Under the pieces are notes generated by a model. It did no database searches. It saw only the letters and a program-made list of their open reading frames with translations, and was not told the origin of the DNA. 9,588 bases of DNA. It comes from CANLDA01 sp964021645 (GTDB lineage: Bacteria; Pseudomonadota; Alphaproteobacteria; Rhodobacterales; Rhodobacteraceae). The first letter of the stretch is position 1. Every line of letters starts with the position of its first letter. Where the stretch lies: contig CAXIAD010000092.1 in NCBI GenBank assembly GCA_964021645.1, positions 1 to 9,588 of the forward strand, given 5' to 3'. Positions 1-6,025 of this stretch are shown here, in pieces. The position numbers and the translations under genes are program-made.

Positions 1-55
1 GGGTTTTGAATTGATGCACGCGGGTAAATCAATCCGTGCGGTTGTCGAGTTTTAA
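1..55 (+). CDS. C-terminal end of a zinc-dependent alcohol dehydrogenase (partial)
   Basis: The frame beginning at base 2 is open and ends in TAA at 53-55. It encodes 17 residues, GFELMHAGKSIRAVVEF. The pattern [AG]F-[DE]-L-[ML]-H-x-GKSIR-x-V closes medium-chain zinc alcohol dehydrogenases, including the class III / S-(hydroxymethyl)glutathione dehydrogenase type. These oxidise alcohols, or the formaldehyde-glutathione adduct, with NAD in the cytoplasm. Only the tail is visible, so catalytic residues and exact substrate class cannot be judged. The gene converges on the TetR-family regulator, with a strong hairpin between their stop codons. The call rests on one short but distinctive motif. 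Confidence 0.6.
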   Translation, partial: GFELMHAGKSIRAVVEF

Positions 56-75
56 GACCCCGATTTACAGTAAGA

Positions 76-106
76 ATATGCGCCCCCTACACAGTGGGGC
101 GCATAT
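76..106. terminator. Hairpin between convergent genes, probable bidirectional terminator
   Basis: A perfect 11-bp inverted repeat, ATATGCGCCCC (76-86) and GGGGCGCATAT (96-106), encloses a 9-nt loop. It begins 21 bp after the dehydrogenase stop and lies 14 bp beyond the stop of the minus-strand regulator, so it can serve both transcripts. Neither side carries a long T run; the minus-strand exit has only a short T-rich stretch. It is a clear hairpin, but not a textbook intrinsic terminator. Confidence 0.65.
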
Positions 107-119
107 CAAACGGCGATAT

Positions 120-755
120 TTACCGTGCCGGGGTGCCGTATCGCGCCAAAAATGTATCAACAGCGTTTACCACAACGCGCTGAACCTCTGCGTCGGAAAA
201 CTGTGTCTGAATACCAAAGGCTGCTTTGTTCCAGAGATCCGCTTTGCACAATTCTGCAAGCTGCTCGGCGGCCATGTGAAAATCATCAATGAACAACACC
301 TGCTGCGCGGCGGCCTCTTGTAGGAATAGGCAAATTCGATCACGCCCCATGCGCGGGCCAGCCTGATAAAACGCCTGCCCCAACTCTGGAAAGCGGTCAC
401 GTTCAGCGACACAAATCCGAAACACGCCCTGCGCAAAGTCAGAGATGAGAAATCTGGTCAGCTTTTCTGCGGCAATTAACAGCGCCTCGCGCACGGGGCC
501 TGCCTGGTTCACCAAGACCAATGTTTCGGTCGCCATGCGGTCGCATTCACAGATCGCAACCTCCATAAACAACAGCCGTTTATCGGAGAAATAGCTGTAT
601 AGCGTTGCCTTGGACACGCCAGAAACGCGCGCGATCTCGTCCACGCTTGCCCCCTCAAAGCCGTCACGCAAGAAAACCTCGCGCGCGCCCTCGAGCACCT
701 GATCGAATTTCCGGCCTCGGCGAATATTAGAAATTGGAGCGTTCATGTGTCTCAT
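120..755 (-). CDS. TetR/AcrR-family transcriptional regulator
   Basis: This 211-aa protein has the usual length and layout of TetR repressors. The N-terminal helix-turn-helix spans about residues 17-63; GVSKATLYSYFSDKRLLF (46-63) is the classic TetR turn plus recognition helix. The rest is an all-helical ligand-binding and dimer domain, with RICVAERDRFPELGQAFYQA (113-132) resembling AefR-like TetR C-termini. TetR proteins generally repress a nearby or divergent gene until a small molecule binds; the ligand here cannot be told. Start choice is open between ATG at 755 and ATG at 746 (residue 4), as neither has a strong Shine-Dalgarno sequence. It is divergent from mbfA across 114 bp, so it may control itself, mbfA or both. 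That link is inference. Confidence 0.88.
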   Translation of the reverse strand: MRHMNAPISNIRRGRKFDQVLEGAREVFLRDGFEGASVDEIARVSGVSKATLYSYFSDKRLLFMEVAICECDRMATETLVLVNQAGPVREALLIAAEKLTRFLISDFAQGVFRICVAERDRFPELGQAFYQAGPRMGRDRICLFLQEAAAQQVLFIDDFHMAAEQLAELCKADLWNKAAFGIQTQFSDAEVQRVVVNAVDTFLARYGTPAR

Positions 756-772
756 TCAACTTGGAAACCTTG

Positions 773-802
773 ATTGTATACTAGGCTTACTGCTTGCGAC
801 AA
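773..802 (-). promoter_or_regulatory. Probable promoter of the TetR-family gene
   Basis: Read on the minus strand, TTGTCG (802-797) and TACAAT (778-773) are spaced 18 bp apart and resemble -35 and -10 hexamers with 4/6 and 5/6 matches. Transcription would start near 766, giving a very short leader. The same stretch holds CTTG-cga-CAAG (793-803) and one copy of a 7-bp direct repeat, plausible operator material for the TetR protein. This is sequence matching only. Confidence 0.35.
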
Positions 803-816
803 GGTGCAGCATAGGC

Positions 817-844
817 TTGCGAATTGTGAAATCTGCACTATTTT
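817..844 (+). promoter_or_regulatory. Probable mbfA promoter
   Basis: TTGCGA (817-822) and TATTTT (839-844), 16 bp apart, each match the sigma-70 consensus weakly (4/6 for the -10). The inferred start point near 851 falls inside the Irr-like palindrome. A bound regulator there would block initiation. The hexamers are weak, and the assignment leans on their position relative to the palindrome. Confidence 0.4.
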
Positions 845-857
845 AGAATGATTCTAA
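843..857. promoter_or_regulatory. Irr-type iron control element (ICE box) of mbfA
   Basis: TTAGAA-tga-TTCTAA is a perfect 6-3-6 palindrome, 12 bp upstream of the mbfA start codon. It matches the core of the alphaproteobacterial Irr/ICE motif (TTTAGAA-N3-TTCTAAA), losing only the last A on the right. Irr is a Fur-family, heme-responsive regulator. In rhizobia it is known to repress mbfA when iron is low. The box overlaps the likely -10 and transcription start, the geometry expected for repression. No irr gene is in the window. Confidence 0.8.
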
Positions 858-869
858 TATGAGGTCCCC

Positions 870-1844
870 ATGCGCTTTTTCAACCAGAGACGCAGATTCA
901 GTGATTTGAGCGAACAAGAGCTCATCGCCTTGGCCATTTCAAACGAGGAAGATGACGCGCGGGTGTTTCGCAGCTATGCCGAAATGCTGCGCGAGGAATT
1001 CCCCGGTTCAGCCAAAGTATTTGACGGAATGGCCGAGGAAGAAGACGCGCACCGCCAAATGTTGATTGATTTGCATGTAAAGCGGTTTGGCAAAACCATC
1101 CCGTTGATCCGGCGCGAACACGTTGCGGGGGCCTATGCGCGGCGTCCAGTTTGGTTGATGAGCAATCTTGGGTTGGAGAAAATTCGCGACGAAGCCGCCG
1201 AGATGGAGCGGGTGGCAGAGCGGTTTTATCGCGCCGCTGCGACGCGGACAACGGATGCGGACACACGAAAACTGTTGGGTGATTTGGCCGCAGCAGAGGC
1301 CGGGCATCAACACACAGCACATGAGTTATCAAAGGCGCATCTGAACGATGATACGCTTGCGGATGAGGATGCCACAGCCAAGCGCCAGTTTCTGTTGACG
1401 TGGATTCAGCCGGGGCTTGCTGGATTAATGGACGGGTCTGTTTCGACATTGGCACCGATTTTCGCGACGGCATTTGCAACGCAAGATACGTGGACCACGT
1501 TTCTGGTTGGGTTGGCGGCATCTGTTGGGGCGGGGATATCAATGGGCTTCACCGAGGCGGCGTCTGATGATGGCGAATTGTCTGGGCGCGGCTCACCGAT
1601 TAAGCGCGGGTTTGCCTCTGGGATAATGACCACGGTTGGGGGGTTAGGGCACGCCCTGCCCTATCTGATCACCGATTTCTGGACCGCGACGATCATCGCC
1701 TTCATCGTGGTGTTTCTTGAGCTATGGGCGATCGCGTGGATACAAAACCGGTATATGCAAACGCCGTTTTTCAGGGCCGCGTTTCAGGTGGTTTTGGGGG
1801 GTGCATTGGTGTTTGCCGCAGGGGTGTTGATTGGCAACGGGTAG
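870..1844 (+). CDS. mbfA: Membrane-bound ferritin MbfA (ferritin-like domain fused to VIT1-like iron exporter)
   Basis: The 324-aa protein has the two-part MbfA architecture. Residues 1 to about 160 form an erythrin/rubrerythrin-like four-helix domain with carboxylate/His iron ligands: an acidic NEEDDA at 25-30, ExxH at 58-61, a Glu-rich helix around 108-117, and a second ExxH at 143-146. From about 178 a VIT1/CCC1-type membrane domain begins (WIQPGLAGLMDGSVS, 178-192), with hydrophobic spans near 190-205, 209-229, 248-267, 270-290 and 302-322. Characterised MbfA proteins sit in the inner membrane, export iron and protect against iron and peroxide stress. The start at 870 has GAGG at 861-864, five bases away. 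The Irr-type palindrome upstream indicates iron control. Length and domain order are normal for the family. Confidence 0.92.
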   Translation: MRFFNQRRRFSDLSEQELIALAISNEEDDARVFRSYAEMLREEFPGSAKVFDGMAEEEDAHRQMLIDLHVKRFGKTIPLIRREHVAGAYARRPVWLMSNLGLEKIRDEAAEMERVAERFYRAAATRTTDADTRKLLGDLAAAEAGHQHTAHELSKAHLNDDTLADEDATAKRQFLLTWIQPGLAGLMDGSVSTLAPIFATAFATQDTWTTFLVGLAASVGAGISMGFTEAASDDGELSGRGSPIKRGFASGIMTTVGGLGHALPYLITDFWTATIIAFIVVFLELWAIAWIQNRYMQTPFFRAAFQVVLGGALVFAAGVLIGNG

Positions 1845-1852
1845 AGATGCCC

Positions 1853-1882
1853 ACCGCGCCGTCACGTAAGATTGGCGGTTTT
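1853..1882 (+). terminator. Weak candidate terminator after mbfA
   Basis: ACCGC(G)CC (1853-1860) can pair with GGCGGT (1874-1879) if one base is bulged, and the right arm runs into TTTT (1879-1882). The loop is long and the stem short, so this may only attenuate. It begins 8 bp after the mbfA stop. Confidence 0.3.
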
Positions 1883-1887
1883 GCGTT

Positions 1888-1918
1888 GCTATTTGGTCAA
1901 GTGATGTTACCAAATCGC
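1888..1918. promoter_or_regulatory. Dyad immediately upstream of the AEC permease start
   Basis: ATTTGGT (1891-1897) and ACCAAAT (1909-1915) form a perfect 7-bp inverted repeat around an 11-bp centre. GC pairs continue outside after one mismatch, giving 1888-1918. It ends two bases before the ATG at 1921 and covers the place where a ribosome-binding site should be. It could be an operator or an RNA hairpin limiting translation. No regulator family can be assigned. Confidence 0.4.
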
Positions 1919-1920
1919 CT

Positions 1921-2853
1921 ATGATTGAGGTATTTCTGCAAACCCTTCCGTTTTTCGCCGTGATTGGTCTTGGCTATTGGGCCGGGCGCACTGGATTTTT
2001 CAATCAGGAGGCCACGGCCTATCTGACGAAATTTGTGTTTTACTTTGCTTTGAGTGCGATGCTGTTTCGATTTTCTGCCAATTTATCACTGGGAGAGGTT
2101 TGGGACTGGCCGCTTGTTGCGGCCTATCTGGCAGGCACCTTGGTTGTGTATTGCATTGCACTGAGTGTGGCATGGTTTCGACGGTTGGAGACCCCCTTGG
2201 CCGCGATGGAAGCGCAATGTGCGGTGATCGGGAACACAGGATTTTTAGGCGTGCCGATGTTGGTATTGCTGATGGGGGAGGCCGCGATCGGGCCGATCAT
2301 GTTGGTTCTGGCGGTGGATCTGATCGTTTTCTCATCGCTCATTGTGATTTTGATCACTGCGGCGCGGGATGGGCGCATGTCGGTGCGTATCTTGTGGCCC
2401 GTTACGCGAGGCCTGTTGCAAAACCCGATGATTGTCGCGATGAGCGCTGGTTTGATTTGGTCGGCGCTGAGCCTGCCAATCCCGGCACCTGTCAACGAAT
2501 TTTTGACCATATTGGGCGGCGCGGCAACGCCCGGCGCGCTATTTGCGATTGGGGCGTCATTGGCAGCAAAATCGGCGGAACGTCTTCACATCGCGGGCTG
2601 GTTGACGTTTTGTAAGCTGGTTCTGCATCCTGCCAGTGTGGCGATTGCGGCGATTTGCGTGTTTGCGGTTGATCGTTATTCTGCCGGGGTGATCATTGCG
2701 GCGGCGGCCCTGCCTGTGGCGGGGAATGTTTATATGTTGGCGCAACATTACGGCGTGGCACCGCATCGGGTGTCTGCGGCGATATTGGTCTCGACCGTGC
2801 TGAGTATTGTGACGGTTTCCGGGGTCATCGCCACCGTGGCTGTGTATTTGTAA
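1921..2853 (+). CDS. AEC (auxin efflux carrier) family transporter
   Basis: This 310-aa protein is hydrophobic throughout, with about ten membrane spans, the usual size and shape of bacterial AEC permeases. Family-type motifs are visible: an N-terminal span with FFAVIGLGYWAGRTGFF (11-27), NTGFLGVP (105-112), LLQNPMIVAMSAGLIW (165-180) where a second repeat begins, GGAATPGALFAIGASL (199-214), and LPVAGNVYMLAQHYG (264-278). Characterised bacterial AEC proteins include malate/malonate carriers; the substrate here is unknown. The ATG at 1921 has no good Shine-Dalgarno sequence, but the protein begins where family members normally do. It lies 76 bp after mbfA and converges on nnrR with a 51-bp gap. 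Co-transcription with mbfA is possible, though a weak terminator and a dyad lie between them. Confidence 0.88.
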   Translation: MIEVFLQTLPFFAVIGLGYWAGRTGFFNQEATAYLTKFVFYFALSAMLFRFSANLSLGEVWDWPLVAAYLAGTLVVYCIALSVAWFRRLETPLAAMEAQCAVIGNTGFLGVPMLVLLMGEAAIGPIMLVLAVDLIVFSSLIVILITAARDGRMSVRILWPVTRGLLQNPMIVAMSAGLIWSALSLPIPAPVNEFLTILGGAATPGALFAIGASLAAKSAERLHIAGWLTFCKLVLHPASVAIAAICVFAVDRYSAGVIIAAAALPVAGNVYMLAQHYGVAPHRVSAAILVSTVLSIVTVSGVIATVAVYL

Positions 2854-2904
2854 GACACCCAAGAAACAAAACCTGTGACTAAGTGGGTATCGTCAAAAGG
2901 TCGG

Positions 2905-3660
2905 TTATGTCTCGCCCAGAACGGCAAGCCGGTGCGGATCACACACAACAATCTTTTTGCGTTTACTGCTGACCAGCCCATCCTTTTCCCAAGCACTGAG
3001 AAGGCGGCTGACGGTGTGCAAGGTGGTCGCTGTCATTTCTGACACGTCCTGACGTGTGATGGGAAAGCTGATCTCGATCCCTTCGGGGGTGCGCGTTCCT
3101 GACTGATTTATCAACCGTAACAAGGCGCGCGCGATGCGTTGTTCGACGTGTTTTGTCGACATCTCGATAATGCGCGTATTCATCTCGGTAACGCGGTTGC
3201 CGATGGTTTTATATGTCTCGCTTGCGAAGCCCGGATAGGTGGCGACAAACGTCTGCCAAAGCGATGCGGGCCAAGAGAGCACCAATATCTCAGAGGCCGC
3301 GACCGCCGTTGCCGGATAGGTTTCGCGGCCCAGCGCCTGAGCGATCCCAAATAGCTGACCGGATGGGATGTGCAGGGACGTAACCTGTTCGCCGTCTAAC
3401 GTAATTTTGACGACACGAATTGTGCCATCCAGCAATAGGAAGAACCGCTCGGCCTTTTCGTCTTCTTGAAAAACCGCGGTACCCGCAGCAAAACTGCGAC
3501 AGCTCGCTTTATCAAGGATGGTTCTGATCTGCGTCCGCTCCAGCCGGGAAAACGGCGGTAAAGGCGACAGCAAGCTTTCGTCCAATCTATGCACAGCGGA
3601 TTCCCAAAAAGCCAGTCCCCCCATTGGTACAGGCATTTTGCCCGCACCGCTAGTCGTCAC
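2905..3660 (-). CDS. nnrR: NnrR, CRP/FNR-family regulator of nitrite and NO reduction
   Basis: The 251-residue frame has an N-terminal cyclic-nucleotide-like sensor fold (about 35-150; FFLLLDGTIRVV 73-84, HIPSGQLFGIAQALG 97-111), a long dimer helix (152-180) and a C-terminal helix-turn-helix (ITRQDVSEMTATTLHTVSRL, 201-220). The wording closely follows NnrR of Rhodobacter and rhizobia, which activates nir and nor genes in response to NO. There is no N-terminal cysteine cluster as in FNR; the only cysteines are C54 and C240. The recognition helix has His215-Ser218-Arg219 in place of FNR's Glu-Ser-Arg. The longest frame starts at GTG 3660. ATG at 3636 or 3624, or GTG at 3594 (beginning VHRLDESLLSPLPPF, a typical NnrR start preceded by GGGAA), are alternatives; 3594 is perhaps the best. 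It is divergent from the nirK operon, as expected for a dedicated activator. Confidence 0.88.
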   Translation of the reverse strand: MTTSGAGKMPVPMGGLAFWESAVHRLDESLLSPLPPFSRLERTQIRTILDKASCRSFAAGTAVFQEDEKAERFFLLLDGTIRVVKITLDGEQVTSLHIPSGQLFGIAQALGRETYPATAVAASEILVLSWPASLWQTFVATYPGFASETYKTIGNRVTEMNTRIIEMSTKHVEQRIARALLRLINQSGTRTPEGIEISFPITRQDVSEMTATTLHTVSRLLSAWEKDGLVSSKRKKIVVCDPHRLAVLGET

Positions 3661-3686
3661 AAGAAACGATGAAACCTTGGAAAAGG

Positions 3687-3727
3687 TTGATCTTGCGCAA
3701 CGTTCGCGCTGGGGCGGGGATTAGGGT
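3687..3727 (+). promoter_or_regulatory. NnrR/FNR-type box and promoter of the small ORF-nirK-nirV operon
   Basis: TTGATCTTGCGCAA (3687-3700) has the TTG-N8-CAA frame of CRP/FNR-family sites. The left half is FNR-like (TTGAT); the right half reads TTGCG on the other strand, as in NnrR sites. A -10-like TAGGGT lies at 3722-3727, placing the start near 3735, about 41 bp from the box centre. That is the standard position for activation by this family. The box is 27 bp upstream of the longest nnrR start, so NnrR could also affect its own gene. No good -35 hexamer is seen, which fits activator dependence. Confidence 0.65.
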
Positions 3728-3762
3728 GACGGCCAAGAACGATCCATATGGAAGGAAACGAA

Positions 3763-3903
3763 ATGATTCTAATTTTCATCGCTTCTGCTTTGGGCCTGTT
3801 GGCGCTGTTTGGTGCCGCAGTCGCATCCGACAGTTTGCGTCAACAGCGCATCCCCATGGGTCACAAGATGTCTTGGGGGCCAAAGGGGCCAGCGAGACCC
3901 TAA
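3763..3903 (+). CDS. Small (46-aa) single-span membrane protein upstream of nirK
   Basis: The 46-codon frame starts at ATG 3763 with a good ribosome-binding site, AAGGAA (3752-3757), five bases away, and ends in TAA at 3901-3903. Residues 2-21 are strongly hydrophobic (ILIFIASALGLLALFGAAVA). The tail, from SDSLRQQR to GPARP, is basic with three Arg and two Lys. This predicts one membrane span with the tail in the cytoplasm; an uncleaved or cleaved signal peptide (AVA-S) is the alternative. I do not recognise a family. It lies between the NnrR-type box and nirK, 47 bp before nirK, so it would be the first gene of the nirK transcript. A role in nitrite reductase maturation or membrane assembly is a guess from position. 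A non-coding leader remains possible. Confidence 0.6.
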   Translation: MILIFIASALGLLALFGAAVASDSLRQQRIPMGHKMSWGPKGPARP

Positions 3904-3950
3904 AACACACCGCTATTTGCCTAAAAACCTGCTGAAAAGGAATATGAGCT

Positions 3951-5171
3951 ATGACTAAATCCATCACCTCAGGACTTATGAAAACCAGCCGCCGGAATGT
4001 TCTGCGCGGGTCCGTTCTTGCCGGAGCCGCTGCTGTCACCGGGTCCATGACAATGGCCACACCCCCACGTGCGCCCAAGTTGCATATGGCAAATGCCACA
4101 TCAAAGAACCTGTATAAGGTGGCCGCAGAACAGGCGCAGGACACAACTGCAAAGGCGGCTGATTTGTCCGGCTATACCCGTGTCAAACAAGAGTTGGTCG
4201 CCCCGCCCTATGCCCCAGAGCATGAGCAAGTCGCCACAGGTGGGCCAAAGATCGTTGAAATCTTTATGGAAACAACCGAACGCCTGATGGTTGTCGATGA
4301 GGACACTGGTGCCTCTGTTTGGGCCCTGACCTATAACGGGTCGGTTCCCGGCCCGCTGATCATCGTGCATGAGGGCGACATGGTCGAACTGACATTGCGC
4401 AATCCGTCAGACAGCCAGATGGAGCATAACATCGATTTTCACGCCTCGACTGGTGCGTTGGGTGGCGGTGGTTTGACCCATGTTTATCCCGGTGAGGAAA
4501 CCGTGCTGCGGTGGAAAGCGACCAAGCCCGGCTGCTTTACCTATCACTGTGCGCCGGGGGGGGCGATGATCCCCTATCACGTCACACATGGGATGAACGG
4601 TGCGGTGATGGTGTTGCCACGTGATGGGTTGAAAGACAAAGACGGTGCTGCGCTGAAGTACGACAAAATCGCCTATATCGGTGAGCAGGATTACTATCTG
4701 CCTAAAGACGAAGAAGGTGAATACATCTCCTATGAGGCGGCAGGGGACGACTACTCTGACAGTCTGGATGCGATGCGCACGCTGACACCAACCCATTGTG
4801 TGTTTAATGGCGCGGTCGGGGCGATCACTGGCGAAAATGCGATGAAATTCAACGTCGGTGAAACCGTGTTGATGATCCACAATCAGGCCAATCGTGACTC
4901 GCGGCCGCATTTGATCGGCGGGCATGGCAACTATGTCTGGGAGACCTCGTTTAGTGAGGCACCGCTGACAGGGTTGGAAACGTGGTTTGTGCGTGGTGGC
5001 ACCGCGATGGCGGCTATGTACACCTTTGAGCAGCCCGGCGTTTATGCCTATGTGAATCACAACCTGATTGAGGCGGCATTGTTGGGAGCCACAGCGCATT
5101 TTGTTGTTGATGGCGAATGGGACAACACGCTGATGGAGCAGGTTGTTGCGCCACATGACTTTGAAGCGTGA
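3951..5171 (+). CDS. nirK: Copper-containing nitrite reductase NirK (Tat-exported)
   Basis: NirK reduces nitrite to nitric oxide in the periplasm, the defining step of denitrification, using electrons from a small copper protein or cytochrome c. The 406-aa precursor has a twin-arginine signal (SRRNVLRG, 13-20, followed by an Ala-rich stretch). Two cupredoxin domains follow. All copper ligands are present: type 1 His159, Cys200, His210, Met215; type 2 His164, His199, His370. The catalytic pair is Asp162 and His282. The CAPGGAMIPYH loop (200-210) resembles Rhodobacter-type class I enzymes. AAGGA at 3937-3941 lies nine bases before the ATG; ATG at 3978 (KTSRR...) would still keep the Tat motif. 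It belongs to an apparent operon: small ORF, nirK, nirV. A run of eight G (4556-4563) lies in the codons of the copper loop, but the frame is intact. Confidence 0.97.
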   Translation: MTKSITSGLMKTSRRNVLRGSVLAGAAAVTGSMTMATPPRAPKLHMANATSKNLYKVAAEQAQDTTAKAADLSGYTRVKQELVAPPYAPEHEQVATGGPKIVEIFMETTERLMVVDEDTGASVWALTYNGSVPGPLIIVHEGDMVELTLRNPSDSQMEHNIDFHASTGALGGGGLTHVYPGEETVLRWKATKPGCFTYHCAPGGAMIPYHVTHGMNGAVMVLPRDGLKDKDGAALKYDKIAYIGEQDYYLPKDEEGEYISYEAAGDDYSDSLDAMRTLTPTHCVFNGAVGAITGENAMKFNVGETVLMIHNQANRDSRPHLIGGHGNYVWETSFSEAPLTGLETWFVRGGTAMAAMYTFEQPGVYAYVNHNLIEAALLGATAHFVVDGEWDNTLMEQVVAPHDFEA

Positions 5172-5194
5172 ACCATCATCAGGAGTAAGATGAC

Positions 5195-5935
5195 ATGACC
5201 TTGATCAGAGCCAACCAAGCCAAGACTGCATTTGTCTTGTTATGCGGTGCGGCTCTGATCGTTTTGGGGGTCGGGGCTGTGTCGGTTTTGCGCAGCCCGG
5301 CCCCTGTTTTTTATCCTGACCTACAGGCGATTTCTGTGGTGATGGAACAGGGGCGCAGATTGAATGTGCAAACCCGCGAAGTTACCGTCGCGCAGTGGCA
5401 GGCCTGCCATGATGCGGGACACTGTCAGTTGAAGTTATCGGCAGGTGGCAAGGTTTCTGATTATCCGGCGACGGGGATAAGTTATGAAGATGCGATGCAA
5501 TATGTTGGCTGGATCAACACGTTAAGTGATCGGGAATGGCGCCTGCCAAGTGCCGCAGAATGGCGCGAGCTTGCGTTGGAAGTTATGCCGGAAAAGCCTG
5601 ATCCCATCTTTACCGATCCCTCGTTGACATGGGCCTCTACCTATCTGACGGCAGCAAACCAAACCGGGCGTGCCTTGCGCCCGAGTGGGGCATTTTCCGC
5701 GACCTCGGCAGGGATTGAGGATCTGGATGGAAATGTGTGGGAATGGACGCAGGATTGTTATGCCGGGTCCAGCGGGCAAGGAGCCATGATTGATACCAGT
5801 CAGTGTCCTGCCTTTATCATGGGCGGTGAGCACGAAGCCATAATGTCATATCTGGTAAGAGATCCCGCGCGCGGCGGCTGCGCTGTGGGTGCACCGCCTG
5901 CCCATCTCGGGATGCGGCTTGTTTCGGATACATAG
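5195..5935 (+). CDS. nirV: NirV, formylglycine-generating-enzyme-like protein linked to NirK
   Basis: The 246-aa protein has an N-terminal hydrophobic segment (about 11-32) that anchors or exports it, then an FGE/sulfatase-modifying-factor fold. Its hallmarks are REVTVAQWQAC (61-71), RLPSAAEWREL (116-126), DLDGNVWEWTQDC (176-188) and a C-terminal RGGCAVGAPPAHLGMRL (226-242). True FGEs oxidise a sulfatase cysteine using a copper-binding cysteine pair just before the last motif. Here that stretch (about 209-228) has no cysteine, so this activity is unlikely. NirV genes commonly follow nirK in alphaproteobacteria; their function is poorly defined. It starts 23 bp after nirK with AGGAG (5181-5185) nine bases before the ATG, so it is almost certainly co-transcribed. 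Cysteines C71, C77, C188, C204 and C229 could form periplasmic disulfides. Confidence 0.82.
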   Translation: MTLIRANQAKTAFVLLCGAALIVLGVGAVSVLRSPAPVFYPDLQAISVVMEQGRRLNVQTREVTVAQWQACHDAGHCQLKLSAGGKVSDYPATGISYEDAMQYVGWINTLSDREWRLPSAAEWRELALEVMPEKPDPIFTDPSLTWASTYLTAANQTGRALRPSGAFSATSAGIEDLDGNVWEWTQDCYAGSSGQGAMIDTSQCPAFIMGGEHEAIMSYLVRDPARGGCAVGAPPAHLGMRLVSDT

Positions 5936-6025
5936 GTGTCACGGGTGGCAACAGGTGATGCAGAGGATCAGAGGATACATAACCAGTGCGGCGACCCGAA
6001 AGCAGACCAGTATTGTCCATATCCA

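Noticed and set aside
922..1542. 206-codon open frame on the minus strand inside mbfA
   Set aside because: Pro/Arg/His-rich shadow of a well-supported gene; no domain and no ribosome-binding context.
1977..2615. 212-codon plus-strand frame within the AEC permease gene
   Set aside because: Overlaps the permease in another frame, Gly/Arg/Cys-rich and without a family pattern, while the permease frame has clear membrane spans.
3763..3774. ATGATTCTAA resembling half of the Irr palindrome, upstream of nirK
   Set aside because: Only one half site is present and it is the coding start of the small ORF; treated as coincidence.
3944..3958. Four-codon frame (ATG AGC TAT GAC TAA) overlapping the nirK start
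   Set aside because: Its ATG is only two bases from the AAGGA sequence, too close for initiation; the spacing fits nirK at 3951.
4407..5156. 249-codon open frame on the minus strand inside nirK
   Set aside because: It is fully antisense to a gene with all NirK ligands, and its translation is rich in His, Arg and Cys with no recognisable domain, typical of a shadow frame.
5961..5976. Tandem 8-bp repeat CAGAGGAT, and GGATACATA repeated at 5926 and 5973
   Set aside because: Short repeats just after nirV without symmetry or a clear role; probably a small local duplication.
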